The position numbers and the translations under genes are program-made. A stretch of DNA of 64,000 bases from Pseudonocardia hierapolitana (GTDB lineage Bacteria; Actinomycetota; Actinomycetes; Mycobacteriales; Pseudonocardiaceae): NCBI RefSeq assembly GCF_007994075.1, contig NZ_VIWU01000001.1, forward strand, positions 5,580,001-5,644,000, read 5' to 3'. Positions 1 to 7,456 of this stretch are shown here, piece by piece. A model generated the notes under the pieces. The model was not told the origin of the DNA, did not search any database, and was given only the letters and a program-made list of their open reading frames with translations. Each line of letters starts with the position of its first letter. Positions within the stretch are counted from its first letter, which is position 1.

Positions 1-195
1 CGTCCCGAGCAGGCGCGGGCGCTGCACCTCGTGCGCGGGCCGTCGGGAGGGGCGGAGCTGGCGGCGGTGCCGCCGGTCCACCTGCTGCGGGTCCTGCGCA
101 GGTTGCTCGGGCAGCCCAGCCCGCCTGCGGGGCCGACGTCCGTGCGTGGACGTGCCGGCCTCGGGTTCCTCAGCTGGCCGGGGGAGCGGTCGTGA
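1..195 (+). CDS. C-terminal part of an unrecognised protein (truncated by window start)
   Basis: An open frame enters from the left edge and runs 64 codons to a TGA at 193-195. The visible tail is rich in Arg, Leu and Pro and ends FLSWPGERS. I do not recognise a family. Its stop overlaps the GTG of the next gene by four bases (GTGA), so it is very likely the upstream member of the same operon as the 168-residue protein and the asparagine-synthetase-like protein. Codon choice is the normal GC-rich third-position pattern, which supports real coding. No function can be assigned from this fragment. Confidence 0.6.
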   Translation, partial: RPEQARALHLVRGPSGGAELAAVPPVHLLRVLRRLLGQPSPPAGPTSVRGRAGLGFLSWPGERS

Positions 196-698
196 CGCGG
201 CGGTACCGCGAGGTCGCGTTCCGGGACGAGCTGCTCGCCGACGGCAGCGTCCGCCGTGCCTATGCCGACGGCCGCCAGGAATGGCGCCGCCGGGCACCGG
301 GCTTCCGCGTGACCTGGCGCGACGACACCGGACGGACCGGGGTGGACGAGCAGCTCGGCGGCCGCGTCGTCAAGCGGCGCATCGACCCGGACACCGTGCT
401 GTACGGCCGCGACATCGGGTACGGGCGCACCACGTGGACCGACGGGACGTTGACGGTCAACCGGACGTCCCTCGGCGGGCGGGCCGGCCTGATCATCGCC
501 GGGATCGGCGCGGCGGGGCTGCTCCCGGCGATCGTCGACCCGCCGTTCGCCCTGAGCCCGCAGGAGGAGGAACAGCTGCGCCAGCAGCAGGCCCAGCAGG
601 CGAGCTCCGGAGGCGGCGACTCCGGTGGCTCGGGGGACACCTCGTCCGACGCCGACTGGGTCGGCGCGAGCGACGGCGCGGACGACGACTTCGGGTGA
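192..698 (+). CDS. Unrecognised 168-residue protein with one membrane segment and acidic Gly/Ser tail
   Basis: The start is a GTG overlapping the previous stop, and the end overlaps the next GTG, so it is the middle of a three-gene operon. Residues 1-95 are charged and rich in Trp, Tyr and Arg, with repeated short Asp-Gly turns (ADGRQEW, RDDTGRTG, WTDGTLTVN) suggesting a small beta-rich domain. A hydrophobic stretch near residues 97-115 (AGLIIAGIGAAGLLPAIV) looks like a membrane anchor. It is followed by a Gln/Glu-rich stretch and a low-complexity Gly/Ser/Asp tail ending GADDDFG. I do not recognise the family. Its tight coupling to an asparagine-synthetase-like amidotransferase makes it a possible substrate or partner of that enzyme; this is inference only. 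Confidence 0.7.
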   Translation: MTRRYREVAFRDELLADGSVRRAYADGRQEWRRRAPGFRVTWRDDTGRTGVDEQLGGRVVKRRIDPDTVLYGRDIGYGRTTWTDGTLTVNRTSLGGRAGLIIAGIGAAGLLPAIVDPPFALSPQEEEQLRQQQAQQASSGGGDSGGSGDTSSDADWVGASDGADDDFG

Positions 699-2332
699 AC
701 CGGATGGGATTCGTGGTCGGCCCTGGCCGGACGGACTGCCCGGTGGAGGTGGACGGGTGGCGTGCCGCCGGCGAGGTCACGCTGCACGACGAGCCCGCGG
801 TCAGGGCAGGGCTGGCGAGGGCGGGCGCCCCGGCGCCGGACGGCTGCGGCGACCTGGAGCTGCTGGTGCGCAGCTTCCTGCGGCTCGGTGGCGATGGGCT
901 GCGCGCGGCGAACGGGATGTTCACGGTCGCGCTGTCGAGGAACGACGAGCTGGTGCTGGTCCGCGACCACGTGGGCGCGCGTACCGCCTACTACGCGCTC
1001 ACCCCGCGCGGGTGGGCCGCCGGGTCGTCGCTGCGCCTGCTGCGGGACCACGTCGTCCCGGCCGGGTTCGGGTGGCGCGTGGACCTGCCTGCCGTGACGA
1101 CGTTCCTGACCTTCGCATACCTGCCCGGCTCCGAGACGCTCGTCGAGGGCGTCGCCGAGCTGCTCCCCGGACGCATCACGCGGCTGGGTCCCGGCGGCAC
1201 GGTCGCATCGGAGTCGTTCTGGGAACCGCGGGAGCGGATCGATGCGTCGATGGACGCGCCCGTCCGGCTGCGGGAGGCGCTGGAACGGGCCACCGCCGCG
1301 CGCCTCCCCACGGGCAGGCCGGTCGCGGTGACGCTGTCGGGCGGGATCGACTCGAGCCTGGTCACCGCGCTCGCCGCCAAGCTGCACACCCACCCGGTGC
1401 ACACGTACTCGATCAGCTTCGGAGACGAGCTGCCCAACGAGCTGGCCTACTCCGGGCTGGTCGCGGCTCACTGCGGCACCGCGCACCGGGTGCTCCGCGT
1501 CGACGGCGCACGGGTCGCGGGCCGGCTCGCCGAGACGGTCGCGTTGCTGGACAACCCCGTCGGCGACCCGCTGACGGTCCCCAACCTGGTGCTGGCCGAG
1601 GCCATGGCCGCCGACGGGATGGCGGTGGCTCTCAACGGCGAGGGCGGCGACCCCGTGTTCGGCGGGCCGAAGAACGTCCCGATGCTGATGTTCGAGCTGC
1701 ACCGCGACGACCCGTCCCCCGAGGCGCGCGCCGAGGCGTACCTGCGCTCCTACCGCAAATGCGGGGAGGACCTGCCGCGGCTGCTCACCCCGGCCGTCCA
1801 CGCGGCGCTGGCGGGTGCGCCGTCGCCCAGCCGGCACGTGCGGCCTTACCTCGACGGCCCGATGACCGCGCAGCTCAACCGGCTGCTCCACACCAACCTG
1901 CGCACGAAAGGCGCCCACCACATCCTGCCCAAGGTCGGGCGGCTCACCGCGGCCCACGGGATCGAGGCACGTGCGCCCCTGTTCGACGCGGCCGTCGTCG
2001 ATCTCGCGTTCGCCGTGCCGCCCCGTCTCAAGCTCGTCGACGGGCAGGAGAAGTGGGTGCTCAAGCAGGCCGTCGCCGACCTGCTGCCCGACACGATCGT
2101 GCACCGGCCCAAGAGCGGGATGCGGGTGCCGGTGCAGCAGTGGCTGCGCGGCCCCCTCCGCGACCTCGCGCACGACGCGCTGCTCTCCCGGTCGTCGGCC
2201 GACCGGGGTGTGTTGCGCTGCGAGGTCGTGGCGGGCTGGCTCGCGGGGCGGGGGAGCGTCCACGCCCGGCACGGCGCCAAGCTCTGGCTGGTGCTGACCC
2301 TCGAGCTCTGGCTCCGCGCCCACGTGGACTGA
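695..2332 (+). CDS. Asparagine-synthetase-like ATP-dependent amide ligase lacking the glutaminase Cys
   Basis: This 545-residue protein has an N-terminal class II glutamine-amidotransferase-like domain (about residues 5-170, with NGMFTVAL and VLVRDHVGARTAYY) and a C-terminal asparagine-synthase domain. The ATP-pyrophosphatase loop SGGIDSS is at residues 215-221. The nucleophilic Cys expected at position 2 is absent: the GTG start that overlaps the preceding stop gives Met-Asn-Arg-Met-Gly, and the internal ATG at 704 gives Met-Gly-Phe. Loss of Cys2 is typical of relatives that do not use glutamine, such as lasso-peptide cyclases and beta-lactam synthetases, and argues against a housekeeping AsnB. 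The last gene of a three-gene overlapping operon, it likely activates a carboxylate as the adenylate and forms an amide, but the substrate is unknown. No RRE or transglutaminase-type lasso partners are visible here. Confidence 0.8.
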   Translation: MNRMGFVVGPGRTDCPVEVDGWRAAGEVTLHDEPAVRAGLARAGAPAPDGCGDLELLVRSFLRLGGDGLRAANGMFTVALSRNDELVLVRDHVGARTAYYALTPRGWAAGSSLRLLRDHVVPAGFGWRVDLPAVTTFLTFAYLPGSETLVEGVAELLPGRITRLGPGGTVASESFWEPRERIDASMDAPVRLREALERATAARLPTGRPVAVTLSGGIDSSLVTALAAKLHTHPVHTYSISFGDELPNELAYSGLVAAHCGTAHRVLRVDGARVAGRLAETVALLDNPVGDPLTVPNLVLAEAMAADGMAVALNGEGGDPVFGGPKNVPMLMFELHRDDPSPEARAEAYLRSYRKCGEDLPRLLTPAVHAALAGAPSPSRHVRPYLDGPMTAQLNRLLHTNLRTKGAHHILPKVGRLTAAHGIEARAPLFDAAVVDLAFAVPPRLKLVDGQEKWVLKQAVADLLPDTIVHRPKSGMRVPVQQWLRGPLRDLAHDALLSRSSADRGVLRCEVVAGWLAGRGSVHARHGAKLWLVLTLELWLRAHVD

Positions 2333-2348
2333 TTCCCCGGGGCGGCGG

Positions 2349-3032
2349 GTGGCTGATGGCAGGATGCCGCAGGTGAGCACGGAGAGCAGGGCGACCAGGG
2401 GACGGCGGGCGCCCGCCCCGCACGAGCGGCAGCGCGACCCCGAGCGCACCAAGGCGCGGATCATCGAGGCCGCCACCGCCGAGTTCGCGGCCAAGGGGTT
2501 CGCCGGGGCCCGCGTGTCCGAGATCGCCGCGCGCGCCGGGGTGAACCAGCAGCTCATCGCCTACTACTTCGACAGCAAGGAAGGTCTGTACCGCGAGATG
2601 GGCCGGCGGTGGCGGGCCCACGAGGCGGAGACGATCCCCGACGAGCTGCCCATCGGCGAGTTGATCAAGCGCTACGTGCGTGCGAGCGTCGAGAACCTCG
2701 GCGGCCGCCTCCTGGCCTGGGACGGCCTCGCCGACACTGGCGAGGACGAGGGCGAGGAGGCGCAGGAGCGCACCGCGCGGCTGCAGCACGAGGTCGAGGT
2801 GATCCGCGAGCGTCAGCGCGCCGGTGAGCTCGACGACCGGTTCGACCCGGCCGCGCTGCACCTCATCACCATGAGCGCGGCCAACGCACTCGCCGTCTAC
2901 CCGCACCTGGCCCGTGGCCTGTTCGGCGCCGACGCGAGCTCGCCCGAGCTGGTGGAGCGCTACGCCGAGCAGTTGGTGCTGCTGATCAGCAGTATCGGAA
3001 ACAATGGCGGTGCAGCTGCCGGAAAGCGCTGA
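2349..3032 (+). CDS. TetR-family transcriptional regulator
   Basis: This protein of up to 227 residues has a typical TetR N-terminal helix-turn-helix (about residues 35-80; ARIIEAATAEFAAKGF, then VNQQLIAYYFDSKEGLY), followed by a helical ligand domain of normal length. The GTG at 2349 is the longest start. ATG 2364 and GTG 2373 are equally possible, and the last would begin right before the conserved STES region. It follows the asparagine-synthetase-like gene by 16 bases and precedes the metal exporter by 50, so it could control either neighbour; nothing in the sequence decides this. No clear palindrome was seen directly upstream. The ligand is unknown. Confidence 0.85.
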   Translation: MADGRMPQVSTESRATRGRRAPAPHERQRDPERTKARIIEAATAEFAAKGFAGARVSEIAARAGVNQQLIAYYFDSKEGLYREMGRRWRAHEAETIPDELPIGELIKRYVRASVENLGGRLLAWDGLADTGEDEGEEAQERTARLQHEVEVIRERQRAGELDDRFDPAALHLITMSAANALAVYPHLARGLFGADASSPELVERYAEQLVLLISSIGNNGGAAAGKR

Positions 3033-3082
3033 GTGCAACATCCTTGCATCTCCGCGATTTCCTTGCGAATTGCCAATGCGTG

Positions 3083-4141
3083 ATGGAGATTCGAGCCGTG
3101 GAATCGCACGGTCATGGGCACGGACACGGTCACGGGCACGGGCACTCGTTCCGGGACCGGCTGCGGGAGGTGTTCCGGCCACACAGCCATGACGCCGCCG
3201 ACTCGATCGACGCGGCGCTCGCGGCGAGCGCCGAGGGCATCCGCGCACTGAAGGTCAGCCTGCTCGTGCTCGGGGCCACGGCGCTGGCGCAGCTGGTCGT
3301 CGTGCTGGTGTCCGGATCCGCGGCACTGCTGGCCGACACGATCCACAACTTCTCCGACGCGCTGACGGCGGTGCCGCTGTGGGTCGCGTTCGTGCTCGGC
3401 CGCCGCGCGGCCACCCGCCGCTACACCTACGGCTACGGGCGCGCCGAGGACCTCGCCGGGGTGTTCATCGTGGCGATGATCGCGCTCTCCGCGGTCGTCG
3501 CGGGTTACGAGTCGATCCGCCGGCTCCTGGAGCCGCAGCCCGTCGAGAACGTCGGGGTCGTGCTCGCGGCGGGCCTGATCGGGTTCGCCGGCAACGAGCT
3601 CGTCGCGGTCCACCGCATCCGGGTGGGGCGGCGCATCGGGTCGGCGGCGCTGGTGGCCGACGGCCTGCACGCCCGCACGGACGGCTTCACCTCGCTCGCC
3701 GTGGTCGGGGCCGCGCTCGGCGTGATGGCGGGCTTCCCCCTCGCAGACCCGATCGTCGGGCTGCTGATCACCATCGCCATCCTCGTGGTCCTGCGCGGCG
3801 CGGCCGTGGACATCTACCGGCGGCTCATGGACGCGGTCGACCCCCGGCTCGTCGACACGGCCGAGACCGCCGTCCGGGCCGTTCCGGGTGTCCTTGCGAT
3901 GGAGGAGCTGCGGCTGCGCTGGTCGGGGCACCGGGTGCGGGCGGAGGTCGGGATCGCCGTCGACGCGGGCCTGGACGTCGTCGCGGCGCACGACATCGCC
4001 ACCGCGGTGCAGCACCGGCTGCTGCACGACGTGCCCAGGCTCGTCGCGGCCACCGTGCACGTCGGCCCGCACGGTGACGATCACCACGCCGTCCTCGCCC
4101 ACCATCCGAGCGCGCTGGAAGCCGGCGCCATCACACGCTGA
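3083..4141 (+). CDS. Cation diffusion facilitator metal exporter with His-Gly-rich N terminus
   Basis: A 352-residue member of the CDF family of proton-coupled divalent-cation exporters in the cytoplasmic membrane. The N terminus has seven consecutive His-Gly-type dipeptides (about residues 9-21), a likely cytosolic metal-binding tail. Six membrane segments follow. The transport-site motifs are HNFSD in the second helix and HARTD in the fifth, an HxxxD/HxxxD pair as in zinc-type CDF proteins. The C-terminal soluble domain (from about residue 255) fits the usual metal-binding dimerisation fold, and the tail adds more His (HGDDHHAVLAHH). The ATG at 3083 is chosen because upstream in-frame codons lack CDF sequence; GTG 3101 would also keep the His tract. 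The upstream TetR gene may regulate it. Zinc, cobalt or cadmium are plausible substrates. Confidence 0.9.
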   Translation: MEIRAVESHGHGHGHGHGHGHSFRDRLREVFRPHSHDAADSIDAALAASAEGIRALKVSLLVLGATALAQLVVVLVSGSAALLADTIHNFSDALTAVPLWVAFVLGRRAATRRYTYGYGRAEDLAGVFIVAMIALSAVVAGYESIRRLLEPQPVENVGVVLAAGLIGFAGNELVAVHRIRVGRRIGSAALVADGLHARTDGFTSLAVVGAALGVMAGFPLADPIVGLLITIAILVVLRGAAVDIYRRLMDAVDPRLVDTAETAVRAVPGVLAMEELRLRWSGHRVRAEVGIAVDAGLDVVAAHDIATAVQHRLLHDVPRLVAATVHVGPHGDDHHAVLAHHPSALEAGAITR

Positions 4142-4215
4142 ACGGGGGATCTCCCCACCCCCGGGAGGCCTGCCCACTCCAGTGATCTTCCCCCGCGGCC
4201 GAACCAGCATCAGCG

Positions 4216-5256
4216 GTGTCGCAACCGGCCCGCTCCAGCTGGGGGAACCCCTTGTCCATCTCCGTGTCCGAGGTACGGTCCTGGCACCGGCCGCTCATGA
4301 TCATGGTGGCCGCGATGGCGTGCCTGGTCGTCGTCGCGGGTGTCGGCCTCGTCGTCGACGGCCGCGAGCTCATGCACGAGTCGATCTGGGCGAAGCCGTT
4401 CAAGTTCGGCGTCTCGTTCGTGCTCTACGGCGCGACGCTCGCGTGGATGCTGCCGAAGCTGCGCCGGGCACGACGCACGATGTGGACGCTCGGGACCGTC
4501 TTCGCCGTCACCGGTCTCGTCGACGTCGGGTTCATCGCCGTCCAGGCCGCCCGCGGCACGTACAGCCACTTCAACACCAACACCGACACGTTCAACCAGG
4601 TCGGTCAGCAGATCTTCTCGTCCGGGGTGATCGGGCTGTTCGGGGCGAGCCTGCTGATCGCGATCATGCTGCTCTTCCAGCGGGTCGGGGAGCGGGCGCT
4701 CACCTGGTCGCTGCGCGCGGGGATCGCACTGGCCGCCATCGGGATGGGCGTGGCGTTCTTCATCGTCGGCGCGAGCTCGGAAGGCCCGCGGACCGTCGAG
4801 GACGCGTACGGCAACCCGGTCCGGATGATGGGACAGCACGGTGTCGGCGTGCCCGACGGCGGCGGCATGCCGATCACGAACTGGAGCACCCAGGGCGGCG
4901 ACCTGCGCGTCCCGCACTTCATCGGCCTGCACGCCATCCAGGTCTTCGTGCTCGCGGTACTGGTGTTCACAGCGCTCGCGGCCCGCGTCACGTGGCTGCG
5001 GAGCGAGCGCGTGCGGGCGCAGCTGACCGGCGTCGTCATCCTCGGCTACACGGGGATCTTCGTCATCACGATCTGGCAGGCGATGCGCGGCCAGTCGCTC
5101 GTGCACCCCGACGCCGCCACGTGGACCGCGCTCGGGGCGACGGCAGCCGTGACGGCATCGCTGGCAGTACTGACGGTCGCGGCCGCGCGCCGTCGGGTCC
5201 CGGCCGGTGGCCGGCACGCACGGGGCCGCCGGGAGCTCGCGCTACGCGCCGGATGA
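4216..5256 (+). CDS. Conserved multi-pass membrane protein of unknown function
   Basis: The product is up to 346 residues long with about seven hydrophobic helices (for example MIMVAAMACLVVVAGVGLVV near residue 28 and VFVLAVLVFTALAARVTWL near residue 240). Conserved-looking features include WAKPFKFGVSF after the first helix and HFIGLHAIQ before a later helix; the His residues in membrane-proximal positions could bind a cofactor. I do not recognise a named family. The GTG at 4216 is tentative; TTG 4252 has a G-rich ribosome-binding sequence and GTG 4264 would begin just before SEVRSWHRP. The 3' end overlaps the convergent regulator gene by 15 bases, leaving no room for a separate terminator. 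Confidence 0.75.
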   Translation: MSQPARSSWGNPLSISVSEVRSWHRPLMIMVAAMACLVVVAGVGLVVDGRELMHESIWAKPFKFGVSFVLYGATLAWMLPKLRRARRTMWTLGTVFAVTGLVDVGFIAVQAARGTYSHFNTNTDTFNQVGQQIFSSGVIGLFGASLLIAIMLLFQRVGERALTWSLRAGIALAAIGMGVAFFIVGASSEGPRTVEDAYGNPVRMMGQHGVGVPDGGGMPITNWSTQGGDLRVPHFIGLHAIQVFVLAVLVFTALAARVTWLRSERVRAQLTGVVILGYTGIFVITIWQAMRGQSLVHPDAATWTALGATAAVTASLAVLTVAAARRRVPAGGRHARGRRELALRAG

Positions 5257-6033
5257 GCGGTGGACCCGGCTGACCGCGCTGTCGAGCCCGAGCTCGTCCT
5301 GCAGGTAGCGGGCGCCCCGGTCGGTGAGATCGAGGACCCGGCGCCTGCGGGTCCGGGTGATCCATCCGCGCTCGACGAACGCGGTGAGCAGCGCCGCCCC
5401 GAGCCGCCCGCCGAGGTGGTGGCGCTGCTCGCTCCAGTCGAGGCAGAAGCGCAGCAGCGGGCGCCGGGACGGCTGGGCGCGGAGCTCGTCGAGATCGACC
5501 CCGAGGGCAGCCAACGTCGGCCCCGCCGCCGGGCCGAGCCGGTAGGGGTGGGTCGGCAGCGGGGCGGAGAGGGCGTCGCCCGCGCGGCGGCGGGTGTCGC
5601 GCACTCCGTCGGTGGATTCGAGGGCGCCGCGGTCGACGAGCGCGGCCGTCACCTCGACGCCGATGCGGCCCGCGAGGTGGTCGTAGCAGGTGCGGGCGTC
5701 GCGCAGCGCGGCGGCGCGGGTGTGCTCGCGCAGCGAGCGGATCGGCTGGGCGGGGGCGAGGGTGGCGAGCGCCTCCAGCGCCTCGGCGACCTCGGGGCGG
5801 GCGAGCCGGTGGTAGCGGTGCCGGCCGGACCGTTCGACGACCACGAGGTTCGCCTCGCGCAGCTGGACGAGATGACCGCTGGTGGCCGACGGCGAGACGC
5901 CCGCCTCGTCCGCGAGGACGGACGCGGCGAGGGACCGTCCGTCGGCCAGTGCCATGAGGATGCGCGCCCGGGCGGGATCGCCGAAGAGCCGCGCGATCGC
6001 CGCCACATCGCGCTCGCCGAGCCTCTGGGTCAT
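5242..6033 (-). CDS. ArsR-type winged-helix regulator with large C-terminal domain
   Basis: This 263-residue protein starts at ATG 6033 (MTQRLGERD). Residues about 5-85 form an ArsR-like winged helix: LFGDPARARILMALADG, then SVLADEAGVSPSATSGHLVQLREANLV and a beta-wing SGRHRYHRL. The remaining 170 residues are unusually long for ArsR proteins and may bind a ligand. The gene diverges from an MFS drug-type exporter with only 64 bases between starts, and a 19-bp palindrome lies in that gap. Local repression of the exporter and of itself, relieved by an exported compound, is the likely role. That is inferred from layout; the effector is unknown. Confidence 0.85.
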   Translation of the reverse strand: MTQRLGERDVAAIARLFGDPARARILMALADGRSLAASVLADEAGVSPSATSGHLVQLREANLVVVERSGRHRYHRLARPEVAEALEALATLAPAQPIRSLREHTRAAALRDARTCYDHLAGRIGVEVTAALVDRGALESTDGVRDTRRRAGDALSAPLPTHPYRLGPAAGPTLAALGVDLDELRAQPSRRPLLRFCLDWSEQRHHLGGRLGAALLTAFVERGWITRTRRRRVLDLTDRGARYLQDELGLDSAVSRVHRSSGA

Positions 6034-6039
6034 GGCGAC

Positions 6040-6058
6040 AGTGTCGCGCGCCGACACT
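6040..6058. promoter_or_regulatory. Candidate operator: palindrome between ArsR-type regulator and MFS exporter
   Basis: A perfect 7-bp inverted repeat AGTGTCG / CGACACT surrounds a 5-base spacer. It begins 7 bases upstream of the regulator ATG and lies 40 bases upstream of the exporter ATG. A related half-site, AAGTGTTC, follows at about 6072-6079. Position and symmetry fit the operator of the divergent winged-helix regulator; binding is inferred. Confidence 0.6.
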
Positions 6059-6097
6059 TCGGCCGCCGCTGAAGTGTTCACGGGTGAACCTGGGGTC

Positions 6098-7456
6098 ATG
6101 GCTGTTCTCGCAGCGATGTGCGTCGGCATGTTCCTCGTGCTGCTCGACGTCACCGTGGTCAACGTCGCGCTGCCGTCCATCGCGAGCGGGCTGGGCGCCG
6201 ACCCGGCGGCGACGCAGTGGATCGTCGACGCCTACGCCGTGGCCATCGCAGGCCTGCTGCTGGCCGGCGGCACCGTCGGCGACCGGATCGGGCACCGCCG
6301 GGTGGTGCTCACCGGGCTCGGGGTCTTCGGCGTGGCGTCGGTGGCCTGCGGGCTGGCGACCGGGCCCGGCATGCTGATCGCGGCGCGAGCCGCACAGGGT
6401 GCCGGGGCGGCCCTGCTCCTGCCCGGCAGCCTCGCGGTCATCACCGAGGCCTTCCCGGACCGCGCAGCCCGGGCCAGGGCACTCGGGATCTGGGCCGCCG
6501 TGTCGTCACTCGCGCTCCCCGCGGGACCGCTGCTGGGCGGGTTCCTGGTGTCCTCCGGTGACTGGCGGCTGATCTTCCTGGTGAACGTCCCCGTTGTGCT
6601 CGCGGCACTGGTCGCCGTCCCCAGGCTGGTCCCCGCCGGCACCGCCCGTCCCGAACGCCGTGGCGACGCCCCCGGTGCCGTGCTCGCCGCGGTCGGTCTC
6701 GTCGCCGCGGTGTTCACCGTCATCGACGCGGGTGAGCACGGATTCCGGCCCCTGACGGTCGCGGGTCTGGCCGTGGCACTGGTCTGCGTGGCCGGGTTCG
6801 TCGCGCGCGAGCGGCACGCGAACGCCCCGATGCTCCCGCTCGACCTGCTGCGCCTGCCCGCGTTCGTCGGGCCGAACCTCGCGGCGGGTGCGATGAACCT
6901 CGTCGTCAACGGGCTGCTGTTCGTCACGACGCTGTTCCTGCAGGGCGTCCAGCACCGGGGGCCGGTCGCGGCCGGTGTCGCCCTGCTGCCGATGTTCGTG
7001 CCGCTGGCGTTCCTCGCGCCGCCGGCCGGGCGGCTGGTCGCCCGGTTCGGCCCCCGCCCGCTGCTCGTCGGCGGGGCGCTGGTCGCGGCGCTCGGTGCTG
7101 CCGGCTACGCACTCCTCGAACCGGCGAGCGGCTACCTGACGCTGCTGCCGGCGCTGGTGGGGTTGGGGGTCGGGGCGGGCCTGTTCACCGCGCCGGTGGT
7201 GGCGGCCGCGATGTCTGCCGTGCCCGCCGAGCGGTCCGGGCTGGCCAGCGGCATCAACAACACCGCCAGGCAGACGGGCACGGCGCTCGGGGTCGCGGTC
7301 TTCGGCGCCGTCGCCGGGGGCACCGCGGTGCCCGGCGCGTTCGTCCACGGCGTGCACGTGCTGGCCGGGCTCGGCGCGGCCGTGTGGATCGCCGTCGTGC
7401 CGCTGGTCGCGTGGTCGGTCAGGCGATCGTCACCGACATCGACCCGATCCGGCTGA
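6098..7456 (+). CDS. MFS multidrug-type exporter (DHA2, 14-helix family)
   Basis: A 452-residue major facilitator protein. The first helix carries the DHA2-like FLVLLDVTVVNVALPSI. Motif A is near GGTVGDRIGHRRVV, and motif C of drug antiporters is seen in the fifth helix (LALPAGPLLGGFLV). Total hydrophobic content fits about 14 helices. It likely exports a toxic compound using the proton gradient. ATG 6098 is chosen because membrane sequence starts directly after it; GTG 6074 is an alternative. It is transcribed divergently from a winged-helix regulator with an operator-like palindrome between them. The last 38 bases overlap the convergent fumarylpyruvate hydrolase gene. Substrate unknown. Confidence 0.9.
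   Translation: MAVLAAMCVGMFLVLLDVTVVNVALPSIASGLGADPAATQWIVDAYAVAIAGLLLAGGTVGDRIGHRRVVLTGLGVFGVASVACGLATGPGMLIAARAAQGAGAALLLPGSLAVITEAFPDRAARARALGIWAAVSSLALPAGPLLGGFLVSSGDWRLIFLVNVPVVLAALVAVPRLVPAGTARPERRGDAPGAVLAAVGLVAAVFTVIDAGEHGFRPLTVAGLAVALVCVAGFVARERHANAPMLPLDLLRLPAFVGPNLAAGAMNLVVNGLLFVTTLFLQGVQHRGPVAAGVALLPMFVPLAFLAPPAGRLVARFGPRPLLVGGALVAALGAAGYALLEPASGYLTLLPALVGLGVGAGLFTAPVVAAAMSAVPAERSGLASGINNTARQTGTALGVAVFGAVAGGTAVPGAFVHGVHVLAGLGAAVWIAVVPLVAWSVRRSSPTSTRSG

Noticed and set aside
1-2332. Full lasso-peptide biosynthetic cluster
   Set aside because: Only the cyclase-like protein is present; no short precursor, RRE protein or transglutaminase-type protease is visible, and the 168-residue protein is too long for a usual precursor.
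260-2557. Very long antisense frame over the asparagine-synthetase-like gene, and similar long frames on the opposite strand of most genes
   Set aside because: At this GC content stop codons are rare in shadow frames. These frames are Arg/Pro-rich without domain motifs and overlap convincing genes, so they are not genes.
4142-4215. GGGGGATCTCCCC as a terminator after the CDF gene
   Set aside because: The loop would be only two bases and the stem is short; weak support as a hairpin.
7419-7456. Identical 38-base convergent overlaps at 7419-7456 and 17386-17423 as a shared element
   Set aside because: Both overlaps are 38 bases long but their sequences are unrelated; the equal length is coincidence.
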